This document shows, piece by piece, positions 42,194 through 50,514 of a stretch of DNA of 64,000 bases (its first letter is position 1; the number at the start of each line of letters is the position of its first letter). The notes under the pieces are model-generated. The model was not told where the DNA came from and searched no databases. It saw nothing but the letters and a program-made list of their open reading frames with translations. Both the position numbers and the translations under genes were made by a program. This DNA is from Niabella aurantiaca DSM 17617 (lineage in GTDB: Bacteria > Bacteroidota > Bacteroidia > Chitinophagales > Chitinophagaceae), in NCBI RefSeq assembly GCF_000374125.1, contig NZ_KB893645.1, positions 124,109 through 188,108 on the forward strand, read 5' to 3'.

Positions 42194-42907
42194 ATGGATA
42201 TTAATGAACAAACCATTATCGGGGAGCTGGTAGCGGCAGATTACCGGACGGCCTCCATCTTTAAAGGACACGGTATAGATTTTTGCTGTAACGGCAACCG
42301 TACGATTGCTGAAGCCTGCAGGCAGAAAGCACTGGAACCAGGGGCGCTGATCAACGTATTGGAGGACGTGCGCGGCCAGGCGGATACAGCTGCTGCAGCC
42401 TATAACAGCTGGCCGGCGGACCTGCTGGCGGACTATATAGAAAAAAAGCATCACCGTTACGTAACGGCAAAAGTTGCAGAGATCACGCCGTTCCTCGGGA
42501 AGGTGGTACGGGTGCATGGAGACCGGCATCCGGAATTGAAGGAAGTGGAAACACTGTTTCATGAATCCGCGGCCGAACTTTCTGCGCATATGAAAAAAGA
42601 AGAGACCTTTCTTTTTCCATATATCCGGAACATGGCGGTGAACAAGGCCGCCGTACATGCTGCTTTTGGTACAGTGGAGAACCCGATCAGCGTTATGAGG
42701 CATGAGCATGATATTGAAGGTGGGCGCTTTCAGCGGATTGCCACCCTTACCGGTAATTATACGCCGCCGGCTGATGCCTGTAATACCTACAAGGTAACTT
42801 TTTCTTTGCTGAAAGAATTTGAAGAGGACCTGCACCTGCACGTGCACCTGGAAAACAATATCCTGTTTCCGAAGGCGATCAAAATGGAACAGGAAACGGT
42901 CCGCTGA
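42194..42907 (+). CDS. ric: Iron-sulfur cluster repair di-iron protein RIC (ScdA/YtfE)
   Basis: 237 aa. N-terminal ScdA_N domain with FKGHGIDFCCNGNRT (Cys31-Cys32), then a hemerythrin-like four-helix bundle with iron ligands in KKHHRYV, VHGDRHPE, HMKKEETFLFPYI, MRHEHDIEGG and HVHLENNILFPKA. RIC proteins repair Fe-S clusters after nitric oxide or oxidative damage. It leads a group with a haem-copper-like membrane protein and a hemerythrin. Confidence 0.93.
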   Translation: MDINEQTIIGELVAADYRTASIFKGHGIDFCCNGNRTIAEACRQKALEPGALINVLEDVRGQADTAAAAYNSWPADLLADYIEKKHHRYVTAKVAEITPFLGKVVRVHGDRHPELKEVETLFHESAAELSAHMKKEETFLFPYIRNMAVNKAAVHAAFGTVENPISVMRHEHDIEGGRFQRIATLTGNYTPPADACNTYKVTFSLLKEFEEDLHLHVHLENNILFPKAIKMEQETVR

Positions 42908-42953
42908 CTACAGGTAACGGAAACATCGGAAGAATATACCTGTGGGGCATAAC

Positions 42954-42998
42954 ATACGGATCGCCTATGGCGGCGTAGCCCGGAACCGTGATCCGTAT
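42954..42998. repeat. Inverted repeat between ric and the next gene
   Basis: ATACGGATC (42954-42962) and GATCCGTAT (42990-42998) are perfectly complementary over a 27-base loop. CAGGTA (42911-42916) and TACCTG (42937-42942) form a second pair just before it. It may set the ratio of ric to the downstream gene or end the ric transcript, though no T-run follows. Confidence 0.5.
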
Positions 42999-43065
42999 AC
43001 TGATCAGGACGAGCTGCAGCCAAAAAGTAAAGATCCGGGGGCATAAACCTTATTAATCATTGCTG

Positions 43066-44292
43066 ATGGATGCCGGTTTATTAAAAAGGTGGGTGCGCTG
43101 GGGATTGTTTAACCTGGTGATCGTAGCCCTGTATGGAACGATGATGCGCTACAAGATCGCGTACAACTTCCCGTTTTTTGAACAGGAGCACCTATTGCAT
43201 GCGCATTCCCATTTTGCCTTCGGCGGCTGGGTCAGTCATTTGCTGTATTCGGGACTTGCTTTCCTGATCGCGCCCTTCATTACCCCGCGAAGGCGGAAAC
43301 ACTATCAGGCTCTTATCGTACTGAATCTTTTGGGGGCATTTGGGATGCTGATCGCATTCACCATACAGGGATATGAGGCCGTGTCGATCATCTTTTCTAC
43401 ATGGTCCATCCTGGTAGCGGTGGTATTTGCGGGTTTGTTCATCCGGGACCGGCGGCAGTGGCCGGCCGCACATCCTTCTGTACCGTGGGCTACCGGTGGT
43501 TTGCTGCTGAATGTATTGTCATCGGCAGGCCCTTTTTTCCTGGCATATATGATGGCCACCAAAAACCTGGATTCCAGGCTTTACCTGGGCTCAATTTATT
43601 TTTATTTACATTTTCAATACAATGGCTGGTTCTTCTTTGGCAGCATGGCTTTGGCAATAACGCTTTTGCCGGGATCCTTTTTTTCATTAAAGACCTACTT
43701 CCGGATTTTTATCATCACCGCCGTACCGGCTTTTTTCCTGTCTATACACGGGGTTGCGCTTCCGGGGTGGTTGCACCTGATCATCACGCTGGCAGCGGTA
43801 TTGCAGCCGGCCGCCTGGATCGCTTTGCTGGTCCGGGCAAAGACCTGGTACCGGCAAAACCGGCAACAGACCGTTTCCTGCCGGGCTAAGGTCTTTTTTT
43901 ATGCAGCTGCATTAGCGCTTACGCTGAAGTTTGTTCTTCAGACCCTGTCTGTACTTCCTTCACTGGGCCAGCCGGTATTTGGATCCCGCCCCGTCGTTAT
44001 TGCTTATCTGCACCTGGTATTGCTGGGGGTGTACAGTTTATTCCTGATCGGCTTTTATATTGCCCGGCGGATGATCACAGTTACGAAAACGGCAAAGGCC
44101 GCGGGTGCAATATTGCTGGCCGGCGTGGTCTTCAACGAGCTGTTTCTGGCCACACAGGCTTTTGCGGCCTTCGCCTATATGCCGGTTCCTTTTATGAACG
44201 AAGGGCTGCTGGGCGCTGCGATGCTGCTGCTGGCGGGGGCGGGCGGCATCTGCCTGTCGCAAAGCCGGGCAGGGAAGACCGCAACGTCTTAA
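43066..44292 (+). CDS. Haem-copper oxidase subunit I-like polytopic membrane protein
   Basis: 408 aa from the ATG at 43066, with about 11-12 membrane segments. His-rich helix EHLLHAHSHFAFGGWVSHLLY holds H42, H45, H47, H49 and H58; further conserved-looking His are H182 (FYLHFQYNGWFFF) and H316 (IAYLHLVLLGVYS). The spacing recalls the haem and metal ligands of COX1/NorB-like proteins, but it is short and the Cu-site pattern HPEVY is absent. With RIC and hemerythrin beside it, a NO-related or O2-sensing role is likely. Not firmly assignable. Confidence 0.6.
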   Translation: MDAGLLKRWVRWGLFNLVIVALYGTMMRYKIAYNFPFFEQEHLLHAHSHFAFGGWVSHLLYSGLAFLIAPFITPRRRKHYQALIVLNLLGAFGMLIAFTIQGYEAVSIIFSTWSILVAVVFAGLFIRDRRQWPAAHPSVPWATGGLLLNVLSSAGPFFLAYMMATKNLDSRLYLGSIYFYLHFQYNGWFFFGSMALAITLLPGSFFSLKTYFRIFIITAVPAFFLSIHGVALPGWLHLIITLAAVLQPAAWIALLVRAKTWYRQNRQQTVSCRAKVFFYAAALALTLKFVLQTLSVLPSLGQPVFGSRPVVIAYLHLVLLGVYSLFLIGFYIARRMITVTKTAKAAGAILLAGVVFNELFLATQAFAAFAYMPVPFMNEGLLGAAMLLLAGAGGICLSQSRAGKTATS

Positions 44293-44332
44293 TGCCGGAA
44301 ATACCCCGGTTTGCGCGCAGCAATATAAACGG

Positions 44333-44821
44333 ATGGACCGGGAGAAACCTTTAAAAAATGAGATCATGAAACGACACAAAAGTCTGGTGCCCTTTTCCCG
44401 GGACCATCACTACGGATTGCTATGTTGCTGGAAGATCCGGCAGGGCATCAAAAAGGGGATTGCCGCCGCCCGGATCGGTTTGTATGTGGACTATTTTTGG
44501 AAAACCTATCTGAAACAGCATTTTGATGAAGAAGAGCGGTGGCTGTTTCAGCAGGACGATCTGAGCCTGCAGGCAATTGCGGAACACCGGGAGCTGGAAG
44601 CGCTGGTAGGGACCCTTGCTTCAGCGGCAGCCAATGACCGTCTGACTATTTTTGCCGATCTGCTGGACCGGCATATCCGTTTTGAAGAACGGGTATTGTT
44701 CCCGCATCTTGAAGCGACGGTTCCGGAGGAGAAGCTGGAAACGATAGGAGCCTTGCTGCACGAATCGCACATCGTTCCTGCAACGGAGGATTATACGGAT
44801 GCATTCTGGCTGGAAACCTGA
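44333..44821 (+). CDS. Hemerythrin-domain protein
   Basis: 162 aa four-helix bundle. Candidate iron ligands: H25/H26 (SRDHHYGLL), H63 and E67 (QHFDEEERWLF), H85 (AEHRELE), H114 and E118 (DRHIRFEERVLFPHLE). An ATG at 44366 is also possible. Binds O2 or NO through a di-iron centre. Follows the membrane protein by 40 bases, so likely the same operon. Confidence 0.85.
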   Translation: MDREKPLKNEIMKRHKSLVPFSRDHHYGLLCCWKIRQGIKKGIAAARIGLYVDYFWKTYLKQHFDEEERWLFQQDDLSLQAIAEHRELEALVGTLASAAANDRLTIFADLLDRHIRFEERVLFPHLEATVPEEKLETIGALLHESHIVPATEDYTDAFWLET

Positions 44822-45208
44822 AAGCAGGCATGCGTTCACCGGTACATGCACTGTATAACGGGCAAAAAAAATGGACATACTTTTGAGAGCAGAGCATATC
44901 CATTATCAACCCATAGAAACCATGTTGTCCCAAAAGCATTTTTAGCTGGCCTGTTTTAGCAACGGCACACTTACGAACAAAAAACGGATCTTGTAAATGA
45001 ATTCATCACAGCACCCGCAATTTCGGAAGTAGCAAAGGTAGGGCAATAAATCAATATAAGTCACCCATCGGTGACTTGCGAAGATTAAGCGGCCAGGAAA
45101 ACTGCAAAAAATATATTGCTGCTGCTTCCAGCTGAGATTAAATTTAATGGATAATTGCAAATATTTTTAAATGTTTAATGTTTTGTCGAAAGATTTTCAA
45201 TATGTCTA
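44822..45208. promoter_or_regulatory. Spacer with opposed promoter boxes and an 8-bp dyad
   Basis: No gene. Plus-strand TACTTTTG at 44878-44885; minus-strand TACCTTTG (CAAAGGTA at 45033-45040). Upstream of the latter, overlapping its -33 position, is AAGTCACC-CATC-GGTGACTT (45058-45077), a perfect 8-bp dyad about 130 bases before the TetR gene. Transcription from the minus box would run antisense into the hemerythrin gene. Confidence 0.4.
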
Positions 45209-45913
45209 ATGGATGTATTTTTTTGGAAACTCCGAAAAAACGTTGACCTTTGGATGCTATCGACCATGAAAAGGAGACAAGGGAATACACAGGAGCCAAA
45301 GCGGGATAAGCAGAAATCCATGCAGAAACTGTTGCACTCAGTGGGAGCGATCCTTCAAAAGGACGGGTACAAGGCACTAAAGGCCAATAACATTGCGGCG
45401 CATGCCAAACTTGATAAAAAACTGATCTATAATTATTTTGGAAGCCTCGGTGGGCTGATAGATGCCTACCTGAAGAAAAACGATTTTTGGAAAAAGACCG
45501 AAGCCATAACAGAAAAAGTACCGCTTACGGATCTGAAGCCGGATACGGTAGTGGAGATCCTGAAAGGACAGTTCCTGTTTCTTGAAAACTCAGTAGAGAT
45601 GCAGCATATCATTCTGTGGGAGTTGTGCGAAAAAAATCCCTTATTGCGGGATATACTGGAAGAGCGGGAACGTTTTGGCGAGCAGCTGTTTCAGCTGTCG
45701 GATAAATATTTTAAAGGTACATCCGTGAACTTCCGGGCCATCAACGCCCTCCTGGTATCGGCGATCTACTACATCATCCTGCATGCCCGCTACAACAACA
45801 ATACCATCTGCGGGGTCAGCACCACAACAGAAAAAGGCCGGGAGCAGCTTTTTAAAGCAATAGAGCAGATCATTAACTGGTGCTACCGGGAGGCCGCGGA
45901 AGAGCGGAAATGA
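45209..45913 (+). CDS. TetR-family transcriptional regulator
   Basis: Up to 234 aa. The DNA-binding helix-turn-helix is in KSMQKLLHSVGAILQKDGYK followed by ALKANNIAAHAKLDKKLIYNYF (the last helix is the recognition helix). The ligand domain is unlike named groups. The longest start is 45209; the ATG at 45266 (MKRRQGNTQEPKRDKQ) gives a more typical N-terminus. It sits between the hemerythrin gene and the convergent MarR gene; the dyad at 45058-45077 is a possible operator. Confidence 0.8.
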   Translation: MDVFFWKLRKNVDLWMLSTMKRRQGNTQEPKRDKQKSMQKLLHSVGAILQKDGYKALKANNIAAHAKLDKKLIYNYFGSLGGLIDAYLKKNDFWKKTEAITEKVPLTDLKPDTVVEILKGQFLFLENSVEMQHIILWELCEKNPLLRDILEERERFGEQLFQLSDKYFKGTSVNFRAINALLVSAIYYIILHARYNNNTICGVSTTTEKGREQLFKAIEQIINWCYREAAEERK

Positions 45914-45927
45914 GCAGCACCGGGAAG

Positions 45928-46419
45928 TCAGCTACCCGCATTTTCCCGTTTCATCAGTGCCAGCGCTGCATCGGTCAGGGCTGTTTCATGCAATCGCTGT
46001 TCTACTTCGGTAATGGCCTTTAGGAGGTTGTTCCGCGTAGCCGTCAGTTGTGTAATGGCCTGTATCAGCACCTGCCAGAGGGGCTGCATTTGTGCCACCA
46101 GGGCCCGTCCACGGGAAGAAAGGAGCAGCAGCCGTTTACGGTCGTCCCCGGGATCTTTTTGGGAGCGCACCAGCTTTTCTTTGTCCAGCTCTTTTAACAG
46201 GCTGATGGTAGACGGGTGGGTATATCCGATTTCCTGGGCCAGCGCTACCACGCTCAGCCTGGTTTTTTTATGCAGGGCGTAGATCACCGGGAACCATTTG
46301 GGATCAAAGTCGATGCCGCAGGCCCGGTAAACTTCAAACCCTTGCTTGCGGATGCTTTCGCTAAGCCGTTGCAGCCGGGTGGCAAGCGCCAGTATGCCGG
46401 CATCATCAATAGTGTTCAT
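45928..46419 (-). CDS. MarR-family transcriptional regulator
   Basis: 163 aa from the ATG at 46419. Winged helix: KTRLSVVALAQEIGYTHPST, ISLLKELDKEKLV and the wing DPGDDRKRLLLLSSRG. Ligand unknown. Transcribed just after a truncated GNAT gene (7-base gap); MarR and GNAT domains are fused or paired in many bacteria, which suggests the two once worked together. Confidence 0.85.
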   Translation of the reverse strand: MNTIDDAGILALATRLQRLSESIRKQGFEVYRACGIDFDPKWFPVIYALHKKTRLSVVALAQEIGYTHPSTISLLKELDKEKLVRSQKDPGDDRKRLLLLSSRGRALVAQMQPLWQVLIQAITQLTATRNNLLKAITEVEQRLHETALTDAALALMKRENAGS

Positions 46420-46426
46420 GACCAAT

Positions 46427-46696
46427 TCAGTTGTTGAGTGAACGATAATAGAAAACGTTATCTACCGGCACTTTTGGAAAAAAAGAGGGAAGCGCCGTTT
46501 CATCTATCCTGGTAAAGCCATTTTTTTCATAGAACCGCTGTGCCGCTTTCAGCAGGTCAACGGTGCCCAGGTAGATCGCGTGGATCTGTTGCCGGCGGCA
46601 GTACCGGATCAGTGTGTCCAGCAACTCCCGGGCCACGTCATAACCGGCTTTTTTAGACGGGTTAAACCTATTTTTAAAAACACTGGCTGCGGCCAT
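46427..46696 (-). pseudogene. Truncated GNAT acetyltransferase (C-terminal half)
   Basis: Up to 89 codons from an ATG at 46696. It keeps the second half of a GNAT fold: VARELLDTLIRYCRRQQIHA, YLGTVDLLKAAQRFYEKNGF and PVDNVFYYRSL. The first half, and a clean acetyl-CoA loop (expected R-G-x-G; here NPSKKAGYD), are missing, and the ABC permease promoter begins right where it should continue. Probably an inactive remnant left by a deletion or insertion. Confidence 0.65.
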
Positions 46697-46708
46697 TAAA
46701 AACGTGAT

Positions 46709-46716
46709 TATATTTG
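46709..46716 (+). promoter_or_regulatory. -7 box TATATTTG directly before the ABC permease gene
   Basis: Perfect TAnnTTTG match followed by TAGCT and the ATG at 46722. It implies a leaderless mRNA and rules out the in-frame ATG at 46704. Confidence 0.55.
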
Positions 46717-46721
46717 TAGCT

Positions 46722-47969
46722 ATGTTGAGGCGCACCCTGGAAATAGTAAGCAATAGTTTTCGCATGGCCATGCAGGAGCTGTGGAAGAATAAGCTGCGGA
46801 CGTTTTTGTCGCTCTTCGGTGTAACCATCGGGATCTTTTGTATCATCGGGGTGCTGGCTACGGTAAACAGCCTGCAGCAAAATATCCAGAACGAGATCAA
46901 GACCCTGGGCTCCAATACGATCTATATAGACAAATGGGAATATGGCGGTGGCCCGGATTATCCCTGGTGGAAATATGTGAACCGCCCGGTGCCCCGTTAT
47001 GATGAAGTAAAACCGATCAAGGAGCGTACAGCCAATGCAAAATATGTGGCTTTTGCACTGCAGGGAAGGGGCAATGTGGAGTTTTCGGGGTATTTGCTGA
47101 ACGGGGTGAACGTGTACAGCGTAAGCGATGAGTATATAAAGATCCAGCCGTTGACCATGGGGTTTGGCCGTTATATATCCGATGCAGAATTTAATTATGG
47201 CTCCGGTGTAGCGGTCATTGGTAACGAAATTGCTGAAAAATTATTTAGTGAGCCGGAGCTGGCGGTGAATAAGACCATCTCCATCGCGGGAAGAAAAATG
47301 CTGGTTGCCGGCGTTATCGAAAAACAGGGAAAACAGATGATCGGAGGCTGGGGATTTGATCAGAGCGTGATCCTGCCTTTCCAGTTTGGCCGTACTATTT
47401 ATAACGAGGAAAAGACAGACCCGGTGATCATGGTGCAGGGCAGGGAGCAGGTTACCAGTAAGGGCCTCAAAGATGAGCTGATGGTTACGATGCGCAGCCT
47501 GCATAAGCTGAGCCCCAAGCAAACCAACAACTTTGCACTGAATGATATCAATGATATCGGTGATCAGGTGGAAGAAGCGTTTGCCGGTCTGAACATCGGA
47601 GGGGCGGTGATCGGCGGCATCAGCCTCATTGTTGGACTGTTTGGCGTTGCGAACATCATGTTTGTTACGGTAAAGGAACGTACTTCGCAGATCGGGCTGA
47701 AAAAGGCGCTGGGGGCCAAACGGCAGATCATCCTTACGGAATTCCTGCTGGAATCGGCCTTTCTTTGTATGTTGGGCGGACTGATCGGTTTATTCCTCGT
47801 GTATGTGCTGGCACAGGTACTCAGCAAGGCGCTTGACTTTCCGGTATTCATTTCTGTTGGAAATATGATCTGGACCTTTTTGATCTGTGTGATCGTAGGG
47901 ATCATTGCCGGGATCATTCCGGCGGTGCAGGCGGCAAAAATGGATCCGGTGGTGGCGATACGGAGCTGA
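46722..47969 (+). CDS. MacB-like ABC transporter permease
   Basis: 415 aa. One N-terminal membrane helix (LRTFLSLFGVTIGIFCIIGVL cut, about 26-45), a periplasmic MacB_PCD domain to about 270, and three FtsX-type helices at the C-terminus with the cytoplasmic KERTSQIGLKKALGAKR loop. Works with a separate ATPase not found here, exporting peptides, lipids or acting mechanically. Start chosen from the promoter box. Confidence 0.9.
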   Translation: MLRRTLEIVSNSFRMAMQELWKNKLRTFLSLFGVTIGIFCIIGVLATVNSLQQNIQNEIKTLGSNTIYIDKWEYGGGPDYPWWKYVNRPVPRYDEVKPIKERTANAKYVAFALQGRGNVEFSGYLLNGVNVYSVSDEYIKIQPLTMGFGRYISDAEFNYGSGVAVIGNEIAEKLFSEPELAVNKTISIAGRKMLVAGVIEKQGKQMIGGWGFDQSVILPFQFGRTIYNEEKTDPVIMVQGREQVTSKGLKDELMVTMRSLHKLSPKQTNNFALNDINDIGDQVEEAFAGLNIGGAVIGGISLIVGLFGVANIMFVTVKERTSQIGLKKALGAKRQIILTEFLLESAFLCMLGGLIGLFLVYVLAQVLSKALDFPVFISVGNMIWTFLICVIVGIIAGIIPAVQAAKMDPVVAIRS

Positions 47970-48165
47970 GGCAAGGGACAGTAGGCAGTGGTGAGCCAAT
48001 GTGGTTTCCCAAATCAGCATCGCCGGGGAGGCTGCTCATCTTTCAGATGCCGCAGCATTCTGTGCTATTCCGGGGATCTGTCAGCAATATATTGAGTGCC
48101 TTACCCATGCGCTAAGGAAGCGGTATCGAATGGGCAATAGTGAATGGGGCTGAGTAAATGAAATC

Positions 48166-49209
48166 ATGAGTAAGATAAATATACTGGCTATCGAATCCAG
48201 TTGCGACGAAACCTCGGCCGCTGTTTGCAGCGGGGGAACGATCTTATCAAACCGCATTGCCACGCAGGCCGTGCATGCAGCACATGGAGGCGTGGTGCCC
48301 GAGCTGGCTTCCAGGGCGCATATGCAGCATATTGTACCCGTAGTGGATGTGGCCTTGAAGGAAAGTGGTATGGAGCTGAACGATATGGATGCGATCGCGT
48401 TTACGCAGGCGCCCGGGCTGATCGGAAGCTTGCTGGTGGGCGGGCAATTTGCAAAGTCTTTATCCCTGGCGCTGAACAAGCCCCTGATCGCTGTAAACCA
48501 TATGCAGGCGCATGTGCTGGCAAACCTGATCCCGGATCACCGGCCTTCTTTTCCGTTCCTGTGTCTGACCGTAAGCGGCGGGCACACCCAGATCGTAAAA
48601 TGTACGGCACCCACAAAGCTGGAGGTGATCGGGGAAACGATCGACGATGCCGCAGGAGAGGCTTTTGATAAAGCCGCCAAAATGCTGGGCCTGCCTTACC
48701 CGGGCGGACCACTGGTGGATAAGCACGCGCGGGAAGGGGATCCCGGTCGCTTTCAGTTTCCCGAGCCCAGGATTCCCGGCTATAATTTTAGTTTCAGCGG
48801 ACTGAAAACGGCCATCCTCTATTTTTTAAGAAATGCCGGCACGGCACAGGTGTATAAGGAGGAATTTGCAGCCACGGCGGAGGAAAAACAACGCTTTATA
48901 GAAGAAAACCTGAATGATATCTGCGCCTCGATCCAGAACCGGATCATTACGATCTTGCTGAACAAGTTCAGCAGGGCCGCAAAGGAGCTGGGGATAAAAG
49001 ACCTATGCATTGCAGGGGGCGTGTCGGCCAACAGCGGACTGCGCAAGGCGTTTAAAGAAATGGGCGAACAAAAAGGATGGAATACGTTTATCCCGGATTT
49101 CCAGTACTGCACCGATAATGCGGGTATGATCGCGATTACCGGGTATTACAAATACTTAGAGAACGATTTTGCGGATCTTTCCGTGGCTTCCATGGCGCGC
49201 GGATTTTAA
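48166..49209 (+). CDS. tsaD: tRNA N6-adenosine threonylcarbamoyltransferase
   Basis: 347 aa ASKHA-fold protein. AIESSCDETSAAVCSGG start, metal ligands in NHMQAH (about 111-116), HAAHGGVVPELASRAH, and the nucleotide blocks CLTVSGGHTQIV, GGVSANSGLR and YCTDNAGMIA. It completes t6A37 synthesis on ANN-decoding tRNAs. Full length. Converges with hom over a 43-base hairpin spacer. Confidence 0.96.
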   Translation: MSKINILAIESSCDETSAAVCSGGTILSNRIATQAVHAAHGGVVPELASRAHMQHIVPVVDVALKESGMELNDMDAIAFTQAPGLIGSLLVGGQFAKSLSLALNKPLIAVNHMQAHVLANLIPDHRPSFPFLCLTVSGGHTQIVKCTAPTKLEVIGETIDDAAGEAFDKAAKMLGLPYPGGPLVDKHAREGDPGRFQFPEPRIPGYNFSFSGLKTAILYFLRNAGTAQVYKEEFAATAEEKQRFIEENLNDICASIQNRIITILLNKFSRAAKELGIKDLCIAGGVSANSGLRKAFKEMGEQKGWNTFIPDFQYCTDNAGMIAITGYYKYLENDFADLSVASMARGF

Positions 49210-49225
49210 GAATTCCAGGTTCCAG

Positions 49226-49253
49226 GTTTCATGTTGGGGACACAACCTGAAAC
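49226..49253. terminator. Hairpin between convergent tsaD and hom
   Basis: GTTTCATGTTG (49226-49236) pairs with CAACCTGAAAC (49243-49253) at 10 of 11 positions over a 6-base loop. It may serve both strands as a terminator; its words (CCAGGTTTC, ACCTGAAAC) also match the spacer-repeat family. Confidence 0.5.
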
Positions 49254-50509
49254 TATAATAATCCTGCCAGCTCCAGGCTTTTCTTTTTTAGTTTCCGCTC
49301 TTCAATGTCTTCGATGATGCCATCGGCTTCCACGATGAGGGAGGTGCCGTTCTCCTTCCACCAGGAAGTTTGCTTTAACTTTTGCAGGGCGATTACGCCG
49401 GACAGGTATTTACGGCTTTCCTGTGCATGCCATTCTTCGATCCATTCAAAGTCTTCTTTGGGAATATTGGCCAGATCAGTGAAACTCACAAATACCTTCA
49501 GATAGATGGCGTCGTTGAGCTGGTGCGGCTTATGATGGTATAATTTTTTGTATTCGTACCGGTACTCATAACGCAATGCAGAAATATCGCTCAGCACCGC
49601 AGAAGCGGTAGGAAAACTGCCGGCCCCTTTCCCGTAAAAGAATTGCTGATCAGCAAACCCGCTTTCGATCACCACGCCGTTGTATTCATTTTTTACAAAG
49701 GACAAGGGGCTGTCAGTATTTACAAACTGGGGCAGCACATAAGCGCCCACGCCGCCGTTGATCAGCTTTTTGGCCTGCGCCACCAGCTTGATCTGTTGTC
49801 CGCGCGCCTTGGCCACCAGCGCATCCGATTTGGCAATATTCTGGATGCCGTTGAACAGGATCTGATCCGGGTGTGCTACGATGCCGTAGGCATGCAGCAG
49901 CAGGATGGTCCACTTGTTCAGGGCATCAAACCCTTCCACATCCAATGTGGGATCGCTTTCTGCAAAGCCCAGTTGCTGCGCCAGCAGCAGGGCATCTTTA
50001 AAGGACAGGTTCTCTTCAAAGATCTTGGTAAGGATAAAATTGGTGCTCCCGTTCACGATCGCGCGGATGCTGTGCAGGAGATCATTGTCATAATATTCCT
50101 CCAGGTTCCGGATCACCGGGATGGAGGCGCAGGCCGAGGATTCATACAAAAGCGATCTGCCCGTCTTTTGCTGCAGTTCCAGCAGGGCCGGTAAATTCTC
50201 AGCGATCATTTTCTTGGAGGAGCTGACAACGTCCTTGCCGTTTTTCAGGGCGGTGCTCACGATCTCAAAGCCGGCCACGGCGTCATCGATGACTTCTACG
50301 ATCAGGTTGATGGAGGTGTCGTTTAGCAGTTCATTGCGATCGGTAGTAAACAGGTCTTCCGGTGCATTCCTCTTTTTCCCCGGATGTTTGATGCATACCC
50401 TTTTGATAGAGGCTTTCAGGGAGGGCGTTTGCTGCAAAACCTTGTAAAGTCCTTCGCCTACAACACCAAATCCAAATAATCCGATCACTAATTCTTTATG
50501 TTCGCCCAT
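49253..50509 (-). CDS. hom: Homoserine dehydrogenase
   Basis: 418 aa. NAD(P) motif LFGFGVVGEGLYKVL (11-25), SSSKKMIAENLP, catalytic area GSTNFILTKIFEENLSF and DPTLDVEGFDALNKW. It makes homoserine from aspartate semialdehyde, the common precursor of Met and Thr. Last gene of the metY-metX-hom operon, 5 bases after metX, hence under the SAM riboswitch at 53232-53335. No aspartokinase domain is fused. Confidence 0.94.
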   Translation of the reverse strand: MGEHKELVIGLFGFGVVGEGLYKVLQQTPSLKASIKRVCIKHPGKKRNAPEDLFTTDRNELLNDTSINLIVEVIDDAVAGFEIVSTALKNGKDVVSSSKKMIAENLPALLELQQKTGRSLLYESSACASIPVIRNLEEYYDNDLLHSIRAIVNGSTNFILTKIFEENLSFKDALLLAQQLGFAESDPTLDVEGFDALNKWTILLLHAYGIVAHPDQILFNGIQNIAKSDALVAKARGQQIKLVAQAKKLINGGVGAYVLPQFVNTDSPLSFVKNEYNGVVIESGFADQQFFYGKGAGSFPTASAVLSDISALRYEYRYEYKKLYHHKPHQLNDAIYLKVFVSFTDLANIPKEDFEWIEEWHAQESRKYLSGVIALQKLKQTSWWKENGTSLIVEADGIIEDIEERKLKKKSLELAGLL

Positions 50510-50514
50510 TGTTC

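Noticed and set aside
45202-45246. Alternative ATG at 45202 for the TetR gene
   Set aside because: It is out of frame and meets a stop after 14 codons.
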